DNA from: Permianibacter fluminis
Lineage (GTDB): Bacteria > Pseudomonadota > Gammaproteobacteria > Enterobacterales > Permianibacteraceae
DNA: 64,000 bases
Reading direction: 5' to 3'
Assembly: GCF_013179735.1 (NCBI RefSeq)
Contig: NZ_JABMEG010000001.1
Coordinates: 2,294,001 to 2,358,000 of the forward strand
Below the pieces are notes generated by a model, which was not told the origin of the DNA, made no database searches, and saw nothing but the letters and a program-made list of their open reading frames with translations. Positions 26,980 to 35,132 of the stretch are shown here, one piece after another. The position numbers and the translations under genes were made by a program. Every line of letters starts with the position of its first letter. The first letter of the stretch is position 1.

Positions 26980-27422
26980 GCGAGGACAGCCTCCCGCCCG
27001 TCGAAGGCGCGCTGGACATCTCCCGGGCGGTGCAGTTGCCGCTGCGCGAGATCGAACTGACCGCCATGCGTTCACAAGGCGCCGGTGGCCAGAACGTCAA
27101 CAAAGTCTCCAGCGCCATCCATCTGCGTTTCGATATCCGTGCTTCATCGCTGCCGGACGTTTACAAGGAACGGCTGTTGGCGCTGTCCGATCAGCGCATC
27201 ACCAAAGACGGCGTCGTGGTGATCAAGGCACAGGAAACCCGCAGTCAGGAACAGAACCGGCTCGATGCCTTGGCGCGCCTGCAAGCCTTGATCAAATCCG
27301 TCGGCGTGGTCCGCAAAACCCGCAAAGCCACCAAACCGACCCGCAGCTCGCAAACCAAACGCATGGACAGCAAAACCAAACGCGGCAACGTCAAGGCGAT
27401 GCGTGGGAAGCCGACTGAGTAG
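26976..27422 (+). CDS. arfB: Alternative ribosome-rescue factor ArfB (YaeJ)
   Basis: 148-residue peptidyl-tRNA hydrolase that frees ribosomes stalled on non-stop mRNA. The catalytic GGQ motif is at residues 37-39 ([21 protein letters not shown]). The C-terminal tail, rich in Lys and Arg ([20 protein letters not shown]), is the part that enters the empty mRNA channel. No RF-type codon recognition domain is present, so this is not prfA or prfB. ATGA overlap with the DUF1304 gene. Confidence 0.95.
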   Translation: MSEDSLPPVEGALDISRAVQLPLREIELTAMRSQGAGGQNVNKVSSAIHLRFDIRASSLPDVYKERLLALSDQRITKDGVVVIKAQETRSQEQNRLDALARLQALIKSVGVVRKTRKATKPTRSSQTKRMDSKTKRGNVKAMRGKPTE

Positions 27423-27459
27423 GGGGGGCATGAGCAACCGGGTTTTATTCCGGGTAACA

Positions 27460-27480
27460 AAAAGGCGCATCATGATGCGC
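27460..27480 (-). terminator. Terminator for the Sel1 pseudogene
   Basis: The perfect palindrome GCGCATCATGATGCGC (27465-27480), read on the minus strand, is followed by CTTTTTG, placed just after the end of the minus-strand gene. Confidence 0.65.
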
Positions 27481-27495
27481 ACTGCACTCGCTAGC

Positions 27496-27966
27496 TCAGT
27501 TACTTTTAAGTGGATGCATTTCAATCCAAGCCTGAATTCTTTTTCTGGCTTCGGTTATTTCTGCTGTACTCATTTTTGACTCAAGGTCTGACTTCCATCC
27601 ATTTTCAGCTGGAATATTGCCTCCATGAAAGATGGCTATCCATTTGTAGGCTTCAATTAAGTCAACAGAGACTCCGGTGCCAAGGAGGTACATATTTGCG
27701 AGATTTACATAAGCGCCAGGGACTCCACCTTCTGCTGCTAGCAAAAAGAGCCTATGAGCTTCTTTTTCATTTTTCTGAACGCCCCAGCCTTCCAGGTAAC
27801 ACAAGCCGATCTAGAATGTGGATCTAGGGTCTTCAGCTACTTCGCCTTCTTGCAGATGACGAATACAAGACTCATTAATTTCAGCATCAGTTGCTGATCG
27901 AGAAATGCTTGGCATGACTAAAGCAAGCAGTGATACCGCCCACATCCTCAGTACGAACTTCATCAT
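27496..27966 (-). pseudogene. Sel1-repeat protein interrupted by an in-frame amber codon
   Basis: The intact frame would give about 156 residues: a signal peptide (MKFVLRMWAVSLLALVMPSISRS), a short linker, then Sel1/TPR-like repeats (IGLCYLEGWGVQKNEKEAHRLF and LANMYLLGTGVSVDLIEAYKW). A TAG codon at 27813-27811 separates RSTF from IGLCYLEG with no frame change, so a single base change probably broke the gene. A TTG three codons downstream could restart the last 102 residues but without a signal peptide. The gene is AT-rich compared with neighbours, suggesting transfer. Sequencing error or amber read-through remain possible. Confidence 0.75.
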
Positions 27967-27975
27967 TGGCATGGG

Positions 27976-28821
27976 CTACTTACTCCACTCACAATCATCC
28001 AAAAACAAATCCGCGCCAAGCCGGTCGGCATTGGCAGTGTTGTAAGCGTAGTCACGCAGCTCGGTGATGCCGACATGGGCCAGTGCTTGTTCATCGAGCA
28101 AAGCCTGACCGGTATAGCTGACCGGTTGTTCCAGAATCGCTATGGCGGCATCGGCCATGATCTCCGGCTTGCGGCACAGCGCAAACGCGTCTTTGCCCAT
28201 CAGCGCATGTTCAATCGCGGCGGTGGCGATAATCGTCCGTGGCCACAGGCAGTTGACGGCGATGCCGTGTGGTTTGAATTCTTCTGCCATACCAAGACTC
28301 AGCATGGTCATGCCGTATTTGCTCAGCGTGTAGGGGCCGTGCGCGGCCAGCCAGCGGGTGTTCATGTTCAGCGGCGGCGACAGACTCAGGATGTGCGCGT
28401 GCGAGCTCTTCTTCAGAAACGGCAGCGCAGCGTGCGCGGTCAAATAGACCGCGCGGGCATTGATGCTCAGCATCCGGTCAAACACATTCGGCCGGGTGTC
28501 TTCGACCGTGGTCAGGCTAATCGCACCGGCATTGTTGACGAGCATGTCGAGGCCGCCAAAGGTGTCGGCCGCTTGCTGCATCAGCGTGAAGACCTGCGAG
28601 TGATCGCGAACATCGACTTGCACGGCCAAGGCTTTGGCGCCCAGCGCGCGAACTTCGTCGGCAACCGTGTGGATGGTGCCTTCCAGTTTCGGATGTGGCT
28701 CGGCGGTTTTGGCGGCGATGACGACATTGGCGCCGCGCTTGGCGGCGGCTAGCGCAATGGCGCGGCCGATGCCGCGACTGGCGCCGGTGATCAGGATGGT
28801 GCGGTTTTTCAGGTTGGACAT
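27976..28821 (-). CDS. Short-chain dehydrogenase/reductase (HSDL2-like)
   Basis: 281-residue NAD(P)-dependent oxidoreductase. Cofactor motif TGASRGIGRAIALAAAKRGA, NNAG at about residue 96, catalytic YTLSKYG; the serine position is in SLSPPLN, which is unusual in having a Pro-Pro after it. This SPPL/YTxSKYGM pattern matches the HSDL2-like SDR group linked to lipid metabolism. The product ends LGADLFLDDCEWSK. It sits alone on the minus strand between the Sel1 pseudogene and a REP-like element; the substrate cannot be read from sequence. Confidence 0.88.
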   Translation of the reverse strand: MSNLKNRTILITGASRGIGRAIALAAAKRGANVVIAAKTAEPHPKLEGTIHTVADEVRALGAKALAVQVDVRDHSQVFTLMQQAADTFGGLDMLVNNAGAISLTTVEDTRPNVFDRMLSINARAVYLTAHAALPFLKKSSHAHILSLSPPLNMNTRWLAAHGPYTLSKYGMTMLSLGMAEEFKPHGIAVNCLWPRTIIATAAIEHALMGKDAFALCRKPEIMADAAIAILEQPVSYTGQALLDEQALAHVGITELRDYAYNTANADRLGADLFLDDCEWSK

Positions 28822-28866
28822 TGGGTGGTCCCTGTTTTGCGCGGCTATCTGGTTTTGTCTCGTACA

Positions 28867-28950
28867 TCACCCCCTCCTAGCCTCCCCCTTGGCAGGGGGA
28901 GGAACAATCCAGCTCCCTCCCCTGTGAAGGGGAGGGTTGGGGTGGGGTAA
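28867..28950. repeat. REP-like C/G-rich inverted repeat pair
   Basis: CCTCCCCCT-TGGC-AGGGGGAGG and CCCTCCCC-TGTGA-GGGGAGGG hairpins in head-to-head order, with flanking CACCCCCTCC and GGGGTGGGG, the same layout as the element at 26432-26562. Confidence 0.75.
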
Positions 28951-28980
28951 TTTACGAGATGCAGCTTGCTATCGAGCACT

Positions 28981-29193
28981 TCAGTAATGCGGCGGCGGCG
29001 GTTCCTGTTCCGGTGCCAGCGAATCGGGCGAGTGCTGCAGGCTGATCAGATCATCGCGCAGGCGCTGGATCATTTTTTCCAGCGCGATGATCTGCAGTTG
29101 CTGGGCGCGCAGGGCCTCGTCCAGTTCCAGAATGGTTTGCTCCTGAAACGCCAGCTTGGTTTGCAGCTCGACAATGCGCTCGTGATCACTCAT
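28981..29193 (-). CDS. slyX: SlyX family protein
   Basis: 70-residue coiled-coil protein of unknown function (MSDHERIVELQTKLAFQEQTI..., then LNEALRAQQLQI-type heptads), ending in the Pro-rich EPPPPHY seen in SlyX homologues. It starts inside the glutathione peroxidase stop codon (ATGA overlap), so the two are translated together. Confidence 0.88.
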   Translation of the reverse strand: MSDHERIVELQTKLAFQEQTILELDEALRAQQLQIIALEKMIQRLRDDLISLQHSPDSLAPEQEPPPPHY

Positions 29194-29681
29194 GCCGCCA
29201 GCTCCAGCGCTTTGGCGATGTCGGCGTCGATTTCTTCTGGTTTGGTAGCGGTGGCGTAACGGGCGATGACCTTGCCATCGCGGCCGACCAGAAATTTGGT
29301 GAAATTCCATTTGATGGCTTCGGTGCCGAGAATGCCGGGGGCCGAGGCTTTCAAATAGCGGTAAATCGGATGGGCGTTATCGCCGTTGACGTCGATTTTC
29401 TTGAATAGCGGAAAGGTCACATCAAAGGTGGTGCTGCAGAAGCTGGCGATATCGCTGTCGCTGCCCGGTTCCTGCGACAGGAACTGGTTGCAGGGAAAGC
29501 CGAGCACGGCAAAGCCCTTGTCCTTGTATTTGCGGTAGAGCGCCTCCAGGCCTTCGTATTGCGGGGTGTAGCCGCATTTGCTGGCGACATTGACGACCAG
29601 CACCACTTTGCCGGCGAATTCGCGCATGGACACGTCCGTGCCGTTGTTGAGCAGGGCGGTGTGATCGTGAAGGGTGGTCAT
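29190..29681 (-). CDS. Glutathione peroxidase family (thiol peroxidase, Cys type)
   Basis: 163-residue peroxidase. The peroxidatic residue is Cys36 (NVASKCGYTPQYEGL), a cysteine replacing selenocysteine; the tetrad continues with Gln in FPCNQF and Trp-Asn in WNFTKFLV. Family block VLGFPCNQF and the C-terminal FLVGRDGKVIARYA are clear. A second cysteine (FPCNQF, or FCSTTF in the mobile helix) could act as resolving residue, so thioredoxin may be the true reductant, as in most bacterial homologues. ATG 29681 has GAGG six bases upstream; ATG 29696 is an alternative. Confidence 0.94.
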   Translation of the reverse strand: MTTLHDHTALLNNGTDVSMREFAGKVVLVVNVASKCGYTPQYEGLEALYRKYKDKGFAVLGFPCNQFLSQEPGSDSDIASFCSTTFDVTFPLFKKIDVNGDNAHPIYRYLKASAPGILGTEAIKWNFTKFLVGRDGKVIARYATATKPEEIDADIAKALELAA

Positions 29682-29854
29682 GGTCAGCCTCGACATCCGG
29701 TGAATGAAATCCGTACAGGCCAGCGCGGCAGTGAGCAGGGCTTATACGCAAAAGGGAAACAGTACGTTACCAGAATGGCACGACCAGTTGGCTTAGCAAA
29801 GGGCCGCCGATTTGTTAGGCTCCCGGTTCCCGTTTGCTGCCTTCCGCCGATCTC

Positions 29855-31306
29855 ATGAACTCGAAAATGCGTACCCCCATCTCCGTAGTTGCCGCCGGTC
29901 TTGCGGCCCTGCTGACCGCTGTACCGACCTTCGCGGCTGATGCCTTGTACAGCGAGCGCGAGCTGCAAACCGCCGCCTGGATTCGTGATGCCGCCGCTGA
30001 CGGCAACAAAGCCTATGCCATTCTGGAATCACTGACCACGGAAGTCGGCCCGCGCATGGCCGGCAGCGAGGGCGATGCCCGGGCCGTGGCTTGGGCCGAG
30101 GCCAAGTTCAAGGAGCTCGGTTTCGACAAGGTCTGGAAAGAGCCGGTCAGTTTTCCGTCCTGGCAGCGCGGGGTCGAGCGCGCCGAAGTGCTGGCGCCGT
30201 TTCCGCAGCACTTGGTCGTAACGGCGCTTGGCGGCAGCATTGCGACTGCTGACGGCGGGCTGCAGGCAGAAGTCGTCGCGTTCGACAATCTGGATGCTCT
30301 GAAAGCGGCTGCACCAGAGACGTTGGCCGGCAAGATTGCCTTCGTCAACAAGCCGATGCGCGCCTTCCGTGATGGCCATGACTACGGTCCGACCGTTGCT
30401 GCGCGTGGCGCCGGCGCCGTGGAAGCGGGCAAAAAAGGCGCCGTTGGTTTGCTGATACGGTCGGTTGGCACCGACAGTGACCGGCTGCCGCATACCGGCT
30501 TGATGCGTTACGACGACAAGGTCAACAAGATTCCGGCGGCCGCGTTGTCGGTGCCGGATGCCGATCTGCTGGCCAACATGCTCAAGCGCGGGCAGCCAGT
30601 GAAGCTGAAGCTGGAAATTGGCGCCAAAGCCGGCCCGACTTATACCTCCTACAATGTCATTGGTGAGATCAGCGGCACCGAGAAATCCAGTGATTATGTG
30701 TTGATCGGCGGCCATCTCGATTCCTGGGATCTGGGCACCGGCGCCATCGACGACGGCGCTGGCTGCGCGATGACCATGGCGGCAGCTGAATTTTTGAACC
30801 GCAACGGCCTGAAGCCGAAGCGCAGCATCCGGGTGGTGTTGTTTGCCAACGAAGAGCAGGGGCTGTTCGGCGGCAATCAGTATCACGATGCGCACGTCAA
30901 GGAGCTCAAGAATGTGCATGCGGCCGCAGAAGCCGATTTCGGCCAGGGCCCGGTTTACCGATTGGACTCGCACGTGAAGCCGCAGGCGTTGCCGCTGGTG
31001 AAGCAAATGCAACAAGTGCTGGCGCCGCTCGGAATCGAAGCCGGTGGCAACGACAATTCGGATGGCCCGGATTTGCGTGCCATGAACATGGCCGGTATCG
31101 CCTCGTTTGGTTTGGCGCTCGACGGAATTGATTACTTTGATCTGCACCACACGCCGAATGATACCTTCGACAAAATCGAGCAGGCGCGGCTGAATCAAAG
31201 TGTGGCCGCGTTCGCGACCTGGGCCTGGCTGGCGGCCAATTCACCGACCGATTTCGGCTCAATGGGCGACTATCTGGTTGGCAAGGCAAAAGCGGCGCAA
31301 CACTGA
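29855..31306 (+). CDS. Secreted M28 family zinc aminopeptidase
   Basis: 483-residue exported peptidase: a signal peptide (MRTPISVVAAGLAALLTAVPTFAAD), a protease-associated insert (about 125-270, including GPTVAARGAGAVEAGKKGAVGLLIRS), and the M28 catalytic part. Zinc ligands appear in GGHLDSWDLGTGAIDDGAGC (His, Asp), NEEQGLFGG (catalytic Glu and metal Glu), SDGPDL (Asp) and LHHTPNDTFD (His). It resembles carboxypeptidase Q and bacterial aminopeptidases. It is divergent from the gpx-slyX pair and followed by an enoyl-CoA hydratase gene 108 bases later. Confidence 0.93.
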   Translation: MNSKMRTPISVVAAGLAALLTAVPTFAADALYSERELQTAAWIRDAAADGNKAYAILESLTTEVGPRMAGSEGDARAVAWAEAKFKELGFDKVWKEPVSFPSWQRGVERAEVLAPFPQHLVVTALGGSIATADGGLQAEVVAFDNLDALKAAAPETLAGKIAFVNKPMRAFRDGHDYGPTVAARGAGAVEAGKKGAVGLLIRSVGTDSDRLPHTGLMRYDDKVNKIPAAALSVPDADLLANMLKRGQPVKLKLEIGAKAGPTYTSYNVIGEISGTEKSSDYVLIGGHLDSWDLGTGAIDDGAGCAMTMAAAEFLNRNGLKPKRSIRVVLFANEEQGLFGGNQYHDAHVKELKNVHAAAEADFGQGPVYRLDSHVKPQALPLVKQMQQVLAPLGIEAGGNDNSDGPDLRAMNMAGIASFGLALDGIDYFDLHHTPNDTFDKIEQARLNQSVAAFATWAWLAANSPTDFGSMGDYLVGKAKAAQH

Positions 31307-31414
31307 GCGCATCTAGCAAGACCGGCGGCAGCATGCAGCGCGTTTGCCAGCAATCAAGCGCAGTGAACGGGCAGCGTTGTGCGCTGCCAGACACAGGACA
31401 GAAGGCCAGCGAAA

Positions 31415-32188
31415 ATGACCAGCGGTAGCATTCATTATGAAGTGCGCGATCACGTCGCCCACATCAGCATCAATCGGCCGGACAAGCGCAATGCGCTGAC
31501 TACGCCGATGTATCTGCAGCTGACCGCATTTCTCAGCGAAGCAGAACGCGATGCCACGGTCAGGGTAATCCTGTTCCGTGGCGAAGGTGGCCATTTTTCG
31601 GCAGGCAACGATCTGGCGGACTTTCTCAACCAGCCACCGATTGATGCCGACAGTCCGGTGATGAAGTTTCTGTTCGCGGTGGCCGGTGCGCACAAGCCGC
31701 TGGTCGCGGCAGTCGAGGGTGTTGCGGTTGGTATCGGTACCACACTGCTGCTGCACTGCGATCTGAGCTACGCCGCACGCGATGCCAAGTTCAGTCTGCC
31801 GTTCGTCAATCTCGGCTTGGTGCCGGAGGCGGCGTCGAGTTTGCTGCTGCCGCATTTGTGCGGCCATGCCCGCGCTGCCGAACTGCTGTTATTGGGTGAG
31901 CCCTTTACTGCCGATACCGCAAAAGACTGCGGCATCATCACCGGCATTACCGGTGTCGGTGAGGCTCTCGCCAGTGCGGAACAGGCGGCACGCAAACTGG
32001 CGCAGAAACCACCGGCCGCGCTGCGCGCCAGCAAGGCGCTGCTGAAGCGGCATCTGCGCGGCGCGGTTTCGGATACCTTGCTGGTGGAGGCGGCCGAGTT
32101 CCGGCAGCGCTTGCAAAGCCCGGAAGCGAAAGAAGCGTTTCAGGCTTTTCTGGAAAAACGGGCGCCGGATTTTTCCCGGTTCAATTGA
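31415..32188 (+). CDS. Enoyl-CoA hydratase/isomerase family protein
   Basis: 257-residue crotonase-fold enzyme. The CoA-binding and oxyanion segments are RPDKRNAL, GEGGHFSAGNDLADF (first oxyanion site) and AVEGVAVGIGTTLLLHCDL (second). Of the two glutamates used by true hydratases the second appears (GLVPEAASS), while the first position is not evident, so isomerase or another acyl-CoA reaction is possible. Start ATG 31415 (MTSGSIHYEV). It is followed by a tandem repeat that merges into a terminator. Confidence 0.9.
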   Translation: MTSGSIHYEVRDHVAHISINRPDKRNALTTPMYLQLTAFLSEAERDATVRVILFRGEGGHFSAGNDLADFLNQPPIDADSPVMKFLFAVAGAHKPLVAAVEGVAVGIGTTLLLHCDLSYAARDAKFSLPFVNLGLVPEAASSLLLPHLCGHARAAELLLLGEPFTADTAKDCGIITGITGVGEALASAEQAARKLAQKPPAALRASKALLKRHLRGAVSDTLLVEAAEFRQRLQSPEAKEAFQAFLEKRAPDFSRFN

Positions 32189-32220
32189 TCGAGAATCGGG
32201 TGATGGCCTCGTCGCGGATT

Positions 32221-32265
32221 CAATAAAAACGAGACCAATAAAAGCGAGACAAATAAAAACGGGCG
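32221..32265 (+). repeat. 15-bp tandem repeat merging into a terminator
   Basis: Three units (CAATAAAAACGAGAC, CAATAAAAGCGAGAC, AAATAAAAACGGGCG). The third supplies the left arm of the terminator stem. Confidence 0.8.
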
Positions 32266-32285
32266 CCTGGCGCCCGTTTTTATTT
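32256..32285 (+). terminator. Terminator after the enoyl-CoA hydratase gene
   Basis: Stem ACGGGCGC (32259-32266) with GCGCCCGT (32270-32277), three-base loop, A-tract before and T-tract after. Confidence 0.88.
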
Positions 32286-32466
32286 TCCGCTGGCCTTCAC
32301 CGAAGGGGCGGAGACGATGGTAGGCCGGTCGGCCTGCTGGCGTTTACGTTGCAGGGATAAAGCATCCGATTGGCGTTGTAGCCGAGTTTGAAGCGTGTGT
32401 AGCAGACGATGATGAATCATGATGATAACGACTTGTTCCTGGCCTCGTGGCCGATAGTGAGAGACT

Positions 32467-32493
32467 AAAACGCCGGCATGACGCCGGCGTGAC
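32467..32493 (-). terminator. Terminator after the unknown minus-strand gene
   Basis: Stem ACGCCGGC (32470-32477) with GCCGGCGT (32483-32490). Read on the minus strand it is followed by TTTAG. Confidence 0.65.
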
Positions 32494-32545
32494 AGTTTTG
32501 CCTGAACCGGCACCGCGCGGTTTGCGCGGCATCAATAACGGGTGC

Positions 32546-33010
32546 TCAGGCGACACGGACGGCGGTGCTGGCAGCACTGCTGGCATTCATGCGCAGCTGG
32601 GTTTCGACAAACAACCCCTTCATATGTTCCGGCACATTCAGACCGCTGCCACCGAACACCAGCAATTTGCGTTGCGGGCTACGGTCGGCGACCAGCCGGC
32701 GCAGCAGCGCCCAGGTCGAAACAATCTTGAATTCGTCGCGCACATTCTCGAACAGATAAATCGCGAAATGCGGCCGGTTGACGATGTGTTGCAAAGCCTG
32801 TTCAAACGACTTGGTATTGGGCACCACGATATGCGGCATATCGATGCGGCTAAGGCCGCTGTTCGGCACCCAGACGTAGCAGGCGCGCGAGGTGAAGTCG
32901 TTGTAACGGACCAGCTCCTCACGCAGTAAATCGGGCTGGTCACAGCGCAAATCAAGGGCGTTGTGGCCGGCGCTGAGCGCCATTTCCAGCATATTGCGGA
33001 GATTGGACAT
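32546..33010 (-). CDS. Unknown 154-residue protein
   Basis: Clear ribosome site (GGGAGG) before ATG 33010 and its own terminator, so very likely a real gene. I do not recognise the family with confidence. It has no signal peptide or membrane segment. The second half (FAIYLFENVRDEFKIVSTWALLRRLVADR, then RKLLVFGGSGLNVPEHMKGLF) looks like an alpha/beta segment. It resembles the N-terminal half of Ycf46-type AAA proteins, where a hydrophobic strand, a run of helix and a VPxxL segment precede the ATPase, but no Walker motif is present here. It is 41 bases downstream of a GGDEF gene on the same strand, which hints at c-di-GMP-linked co-expression. Confidence 0.7.
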   Translation of the reverse strand: MSNLRNMLEMALSAGHNALDLRCDQPDLLREELVRYNDFTSRACYVWVPNSGLSRIDMPHIVVPNTKSFEQALQHIVNRPHFAIYLFENVRDEFKIVSTWALLRRLVADRSPQRKLLVFGGSGLNVPEHMKGLFVETQLRMNASSAASTAVRVA

Positions 33011-33050
33011 GCTTGCCTCCCGGATCTGCCCGGCAGGCAAACCCTTTCAT

Positions 33051-33959
33051 TCACGCGGCCACGTACACCCGGTTACGACCATCCTGTTTGGCCCGGTACA
33101 ACGCCCGATCCGCCTGTTCCAGCAGTTGGCTGGCATTGGCGCCCTGAACATACCCGGTAAGGCCCGAGCTGATGGTCACATTGATGTCCGTGTCGTTGCA
33201 GCGAACTGGCGCACACTCAACTGCGGCGCGCAGCCGTTCTGCCAAAATTGCGGCCGAATTCACATCGGTATTGCGCAGCAAAATCACGAACTCTTCACCA
33301 CCGTACCGGAACACCGAGTCCGTGGTGCGAGTCAGCTCCTGCATACGACGGGCGACAATGCGCAGCGTTTCATCGCCAGCGGCGTGGCCGTAGCTGTCGT
33401 TGATGGTTTTGAAGTGGTCCAGATCCAGCAACAGCAAGCTGAACCGGCTGCCATGGCGAGTAGCCAAGCCCAGCTCGGTCGCCAAAGTCTGCTCCAGCGC
33501 AGCGCGGTTGCCGACGCCGGTCAAGGCATCCTGACGGGCGGCCTGAATGGCGTCGCGATAGAGCAGGGCATTGCGCAGCGGATACCCCAGCAGCGACATG
33601 GTGCTTTCCAGCACGGTCAAATCGCCTTCGCCAAACGGCCGGTTGCGGCCAATGCGCAGCTCGCCCAGCCGCTGTTGGCCGACCTCCAACTGATAGGTGG
33701 CCTGATGGCGACCGGTAATGCCGGTGCGGTACAGCGGCTCGTCGTCAGTGATGGCGAACTGAAACTCGTCGAACTCGACCAGACTGGCGACGCTGTCGGC
33801 GTACAACGCCAGAACGTCATTCAGTTCCAGGCTACGCGGCAGTTCCCTCGCCAGGCGCGTGCAGACATCTTCCAGCCGTTCGGTAACGGCGGGCATCTGG
33901 TGGTAATGAACGGCCGGTGGCAAGCCAATCACTTTGCGCGGGGTAAGGCTCGACATCAT
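33051..33959 (-). CDS. GGDEF diguanylate cyclase
   Basis: 302-residue cytoplasmic enzyme expected to make cyclic di-GMP. The N-terminal half (about 25-135) is a GAF-like sensor (LNDVLALYADSVASLVEFDEFQFAI). The C-terminal GGDEF domain (about 140-300) has DALTGVGNRAALE, LLLDLDHFKTINDSYGHAAGDE and the intact active site RYGGEEF. The I-site RxxD five residues before GGEEF is not evident (the segment reads TRTTDSVFRYGGEEF, with RTTD close to the right position). Two start codons in a row at 33959. The downstream partner is the unknown 154-residue protein. Confidence 0.93.
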   Translation of the reverse strand: MMSSLTPRKVIGLPPAVHYHQMPAVTERLEDVCTRLARELPRSLELNDVLALYADSVASLVEFDEFQFAITDDEPLYRTGITGRHQATYQLEVGQQRLGELRIGRNRPFGEGDLTVLESTMSLLGYPLRNALLYRDAIQAARQDALTGVGNRAALEQTLATELGLATRHGSRFSLLLLDLDHFKTINDSYGHAAGDETLRIVARRMQELTRTTDSVFRYGGEEFVILLRNTDVNSAAILAERLRAAVECAPVRCNDTDINVTISSGLTGYVQGANASQLLEQADRALYRAKQDGRNRVYVAA

Positions 33960-34130
33960 GACAACTCCGAAAGCACGGCGACATCTGGAACGCAGATTTC
34001 AGTTAGCGAATCTGCTCTCAAATGCATCTCTGCGAGAACTGTGCCAGCCGGCAGAATAGGAATTGGCGCCTTGTAAATCAATGATTTAATGAGGTTGACC
34101 TGATCAAACTTTGATGTCGGTCAGGCTTTT

Positions 34131-34161
34131 GACGGAAAACCGGCAGCGTAGTGCTGCCGGT
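34131..34161 (-). terminator. Possible terminator for yciK
   Basis: Stem ACCGGCAGC (34139-34147) with GCTGCCGGT (34153-34161). On the minus strand it is followed by TTTTCC, 50 bases beyond the yciK stop. Confidence 0.55.
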
Positions 34162-34210
34162 GTTGCTGAAGAAGGCGGGAAATTGACGCCGTTTTGGCCG
34201 GGTTTTGCGG

Positions 34211-34957
34211 TCATTGCGCGTCAACCGATTGACCGTGGATGGCGTGACTGTCCGGGCCGAGCAGCCACAGATAGGTCGGCAGGATGTCCTGTGGGGTTTT
34301 CAGTTTGGTGGTGTCTTCGGCCGGAAACGCGGCCGCCCGCATCTTGGTCCGGGTGCCACCCGGGTTGATGCAATTGACCCGGATGCGGCTGCTTTCATCC
34401 AGCTCATCCGCCAGCACCTGCATCATGCCTTCGGTGGCGAATTTGGAGACGGCGTAGGCGCCCCAGAACGCCTTGCCCTTGCGACCGACACCGCTGGTGG
34501 TGAACACCACCGACGGGTCATAGGCCGCTTTCAGCAGCGGCATCAGGCTCTGGGTCAGCAGAAAGGCGGCGTTGACATTGATCTGCATGACTTCCAGCCA
34601 AACATTCGGTGAGTAATGTTCGATCGGTGCCCGCTCGCCCAGCACGGCGGCGTTGTGCAGCAAACCATCCAGACGACCGAACTCACTCAGCAAGGTGTTG
34701 GCGAGGCCGACCGTATCGTCGGGCGTGATGGTGAGCAGGTTCATCGGCACAATCGCCGGTTGCGCGCCGCCTGCGGCGACAATCTCGTCATACACCGCTT
34801 CCAGTTTCTTTTGCTGACGACCGAGCAGGACAACAGTGGCGCCATAACGGGCGCAGCCAAGCGCGACGGTTTTGCCGATGCCATCGCCGGCGCCGGTGAT
34901 CAGGATGATGCGATCTTTCAGCGCGTCGGCCGCCGGTTGATAGGTCTTGTGGTCCAT
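34211..34957 (-). CDS. yciK: YciK-family short-chain oxidoreductase
   Basis: 248-residue SDR of unknown substrate. Cofactor motif TGAGDGIGKTVALGCARYGA, HNAA (about residue 97), catalytic Ser in TTSGVGRKG and YAVSK. Its place downstream of ubiG and mupP equals that in Pseudomonas and supports YciK. Start ATG 34957 has GAGGAAAC upstream. A 17-bp tandem repeat lies between it and the preceding gene, so it may be transcribed separately. Confidence 0.92.
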   Translation of the reverse strand: MDHKTYQPAADALKDRIILITGAGDGIGKTVALGCARYGATVVLLGRQQKKLEAVYDEIVAAGGAQPAIVPMNLLTITPDDTVGLANTLLSEFGRLDGLLHNAAVLGERAPIEHYSPNVWLEVMQINVNAAFLLTQSLMPLLKAAYDPSVVFTTSGVGRKGKAFWGAYAVSKFATEGMMQVLADELDESSRIRVNCINPGGTRTKMRAAAFPAEDTTKLKTPQDILPTYLWLLGPDSHAIHGQSVDAQ

Positions 34958-35005
34958 TGCGTTTCCTCGTTGCTTGCGGCACACCGGGTCTGGCTGCGAT
35001 GCGGG

Positions 35006-35073
35006 TTGTGTCGTTACTGATGTTGTGTTGTGACTGATGTTATGTCGTGACTGGTATGGCGGTTACTGGTTCT
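35006..35073. repeat. 17-bp imperfect tandem repeat upstream of yciK
   Basis: Four units of 17 bp (35006-35022, 35023-35039, 35040-35056, 35057-35073; core TTGTGTCGTGACTGATG), then weaker TGGATTCTGGATTATCGG-type repeats. Confidence 0.8.
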
Positions 35074-35132
35074 GGATTCTGGATTATCGGTTTCGGGTTT
35101 GTGCGGACCGGTATTGGCTGACTGATTTCACG

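Larger units (their letters stand above)
32189..32545. other. 357-base gap after the enoyl-CoA hydratase
   Basis: Holds the 15-bp repeats, their terminator, and a second terminator for the minus-strand gene. Frames of 77-80 codons here cross the hairpins and resemble nothing; I see no supported gene. Confidence 0.6.

Noticed and set aside
32280-32513. 77-codon minus-strand frame after the enoyl-CoA hydratase
   Set aside because: It starts before and runs through a terminator hairpin, has no ribosome site and resembles nothing.
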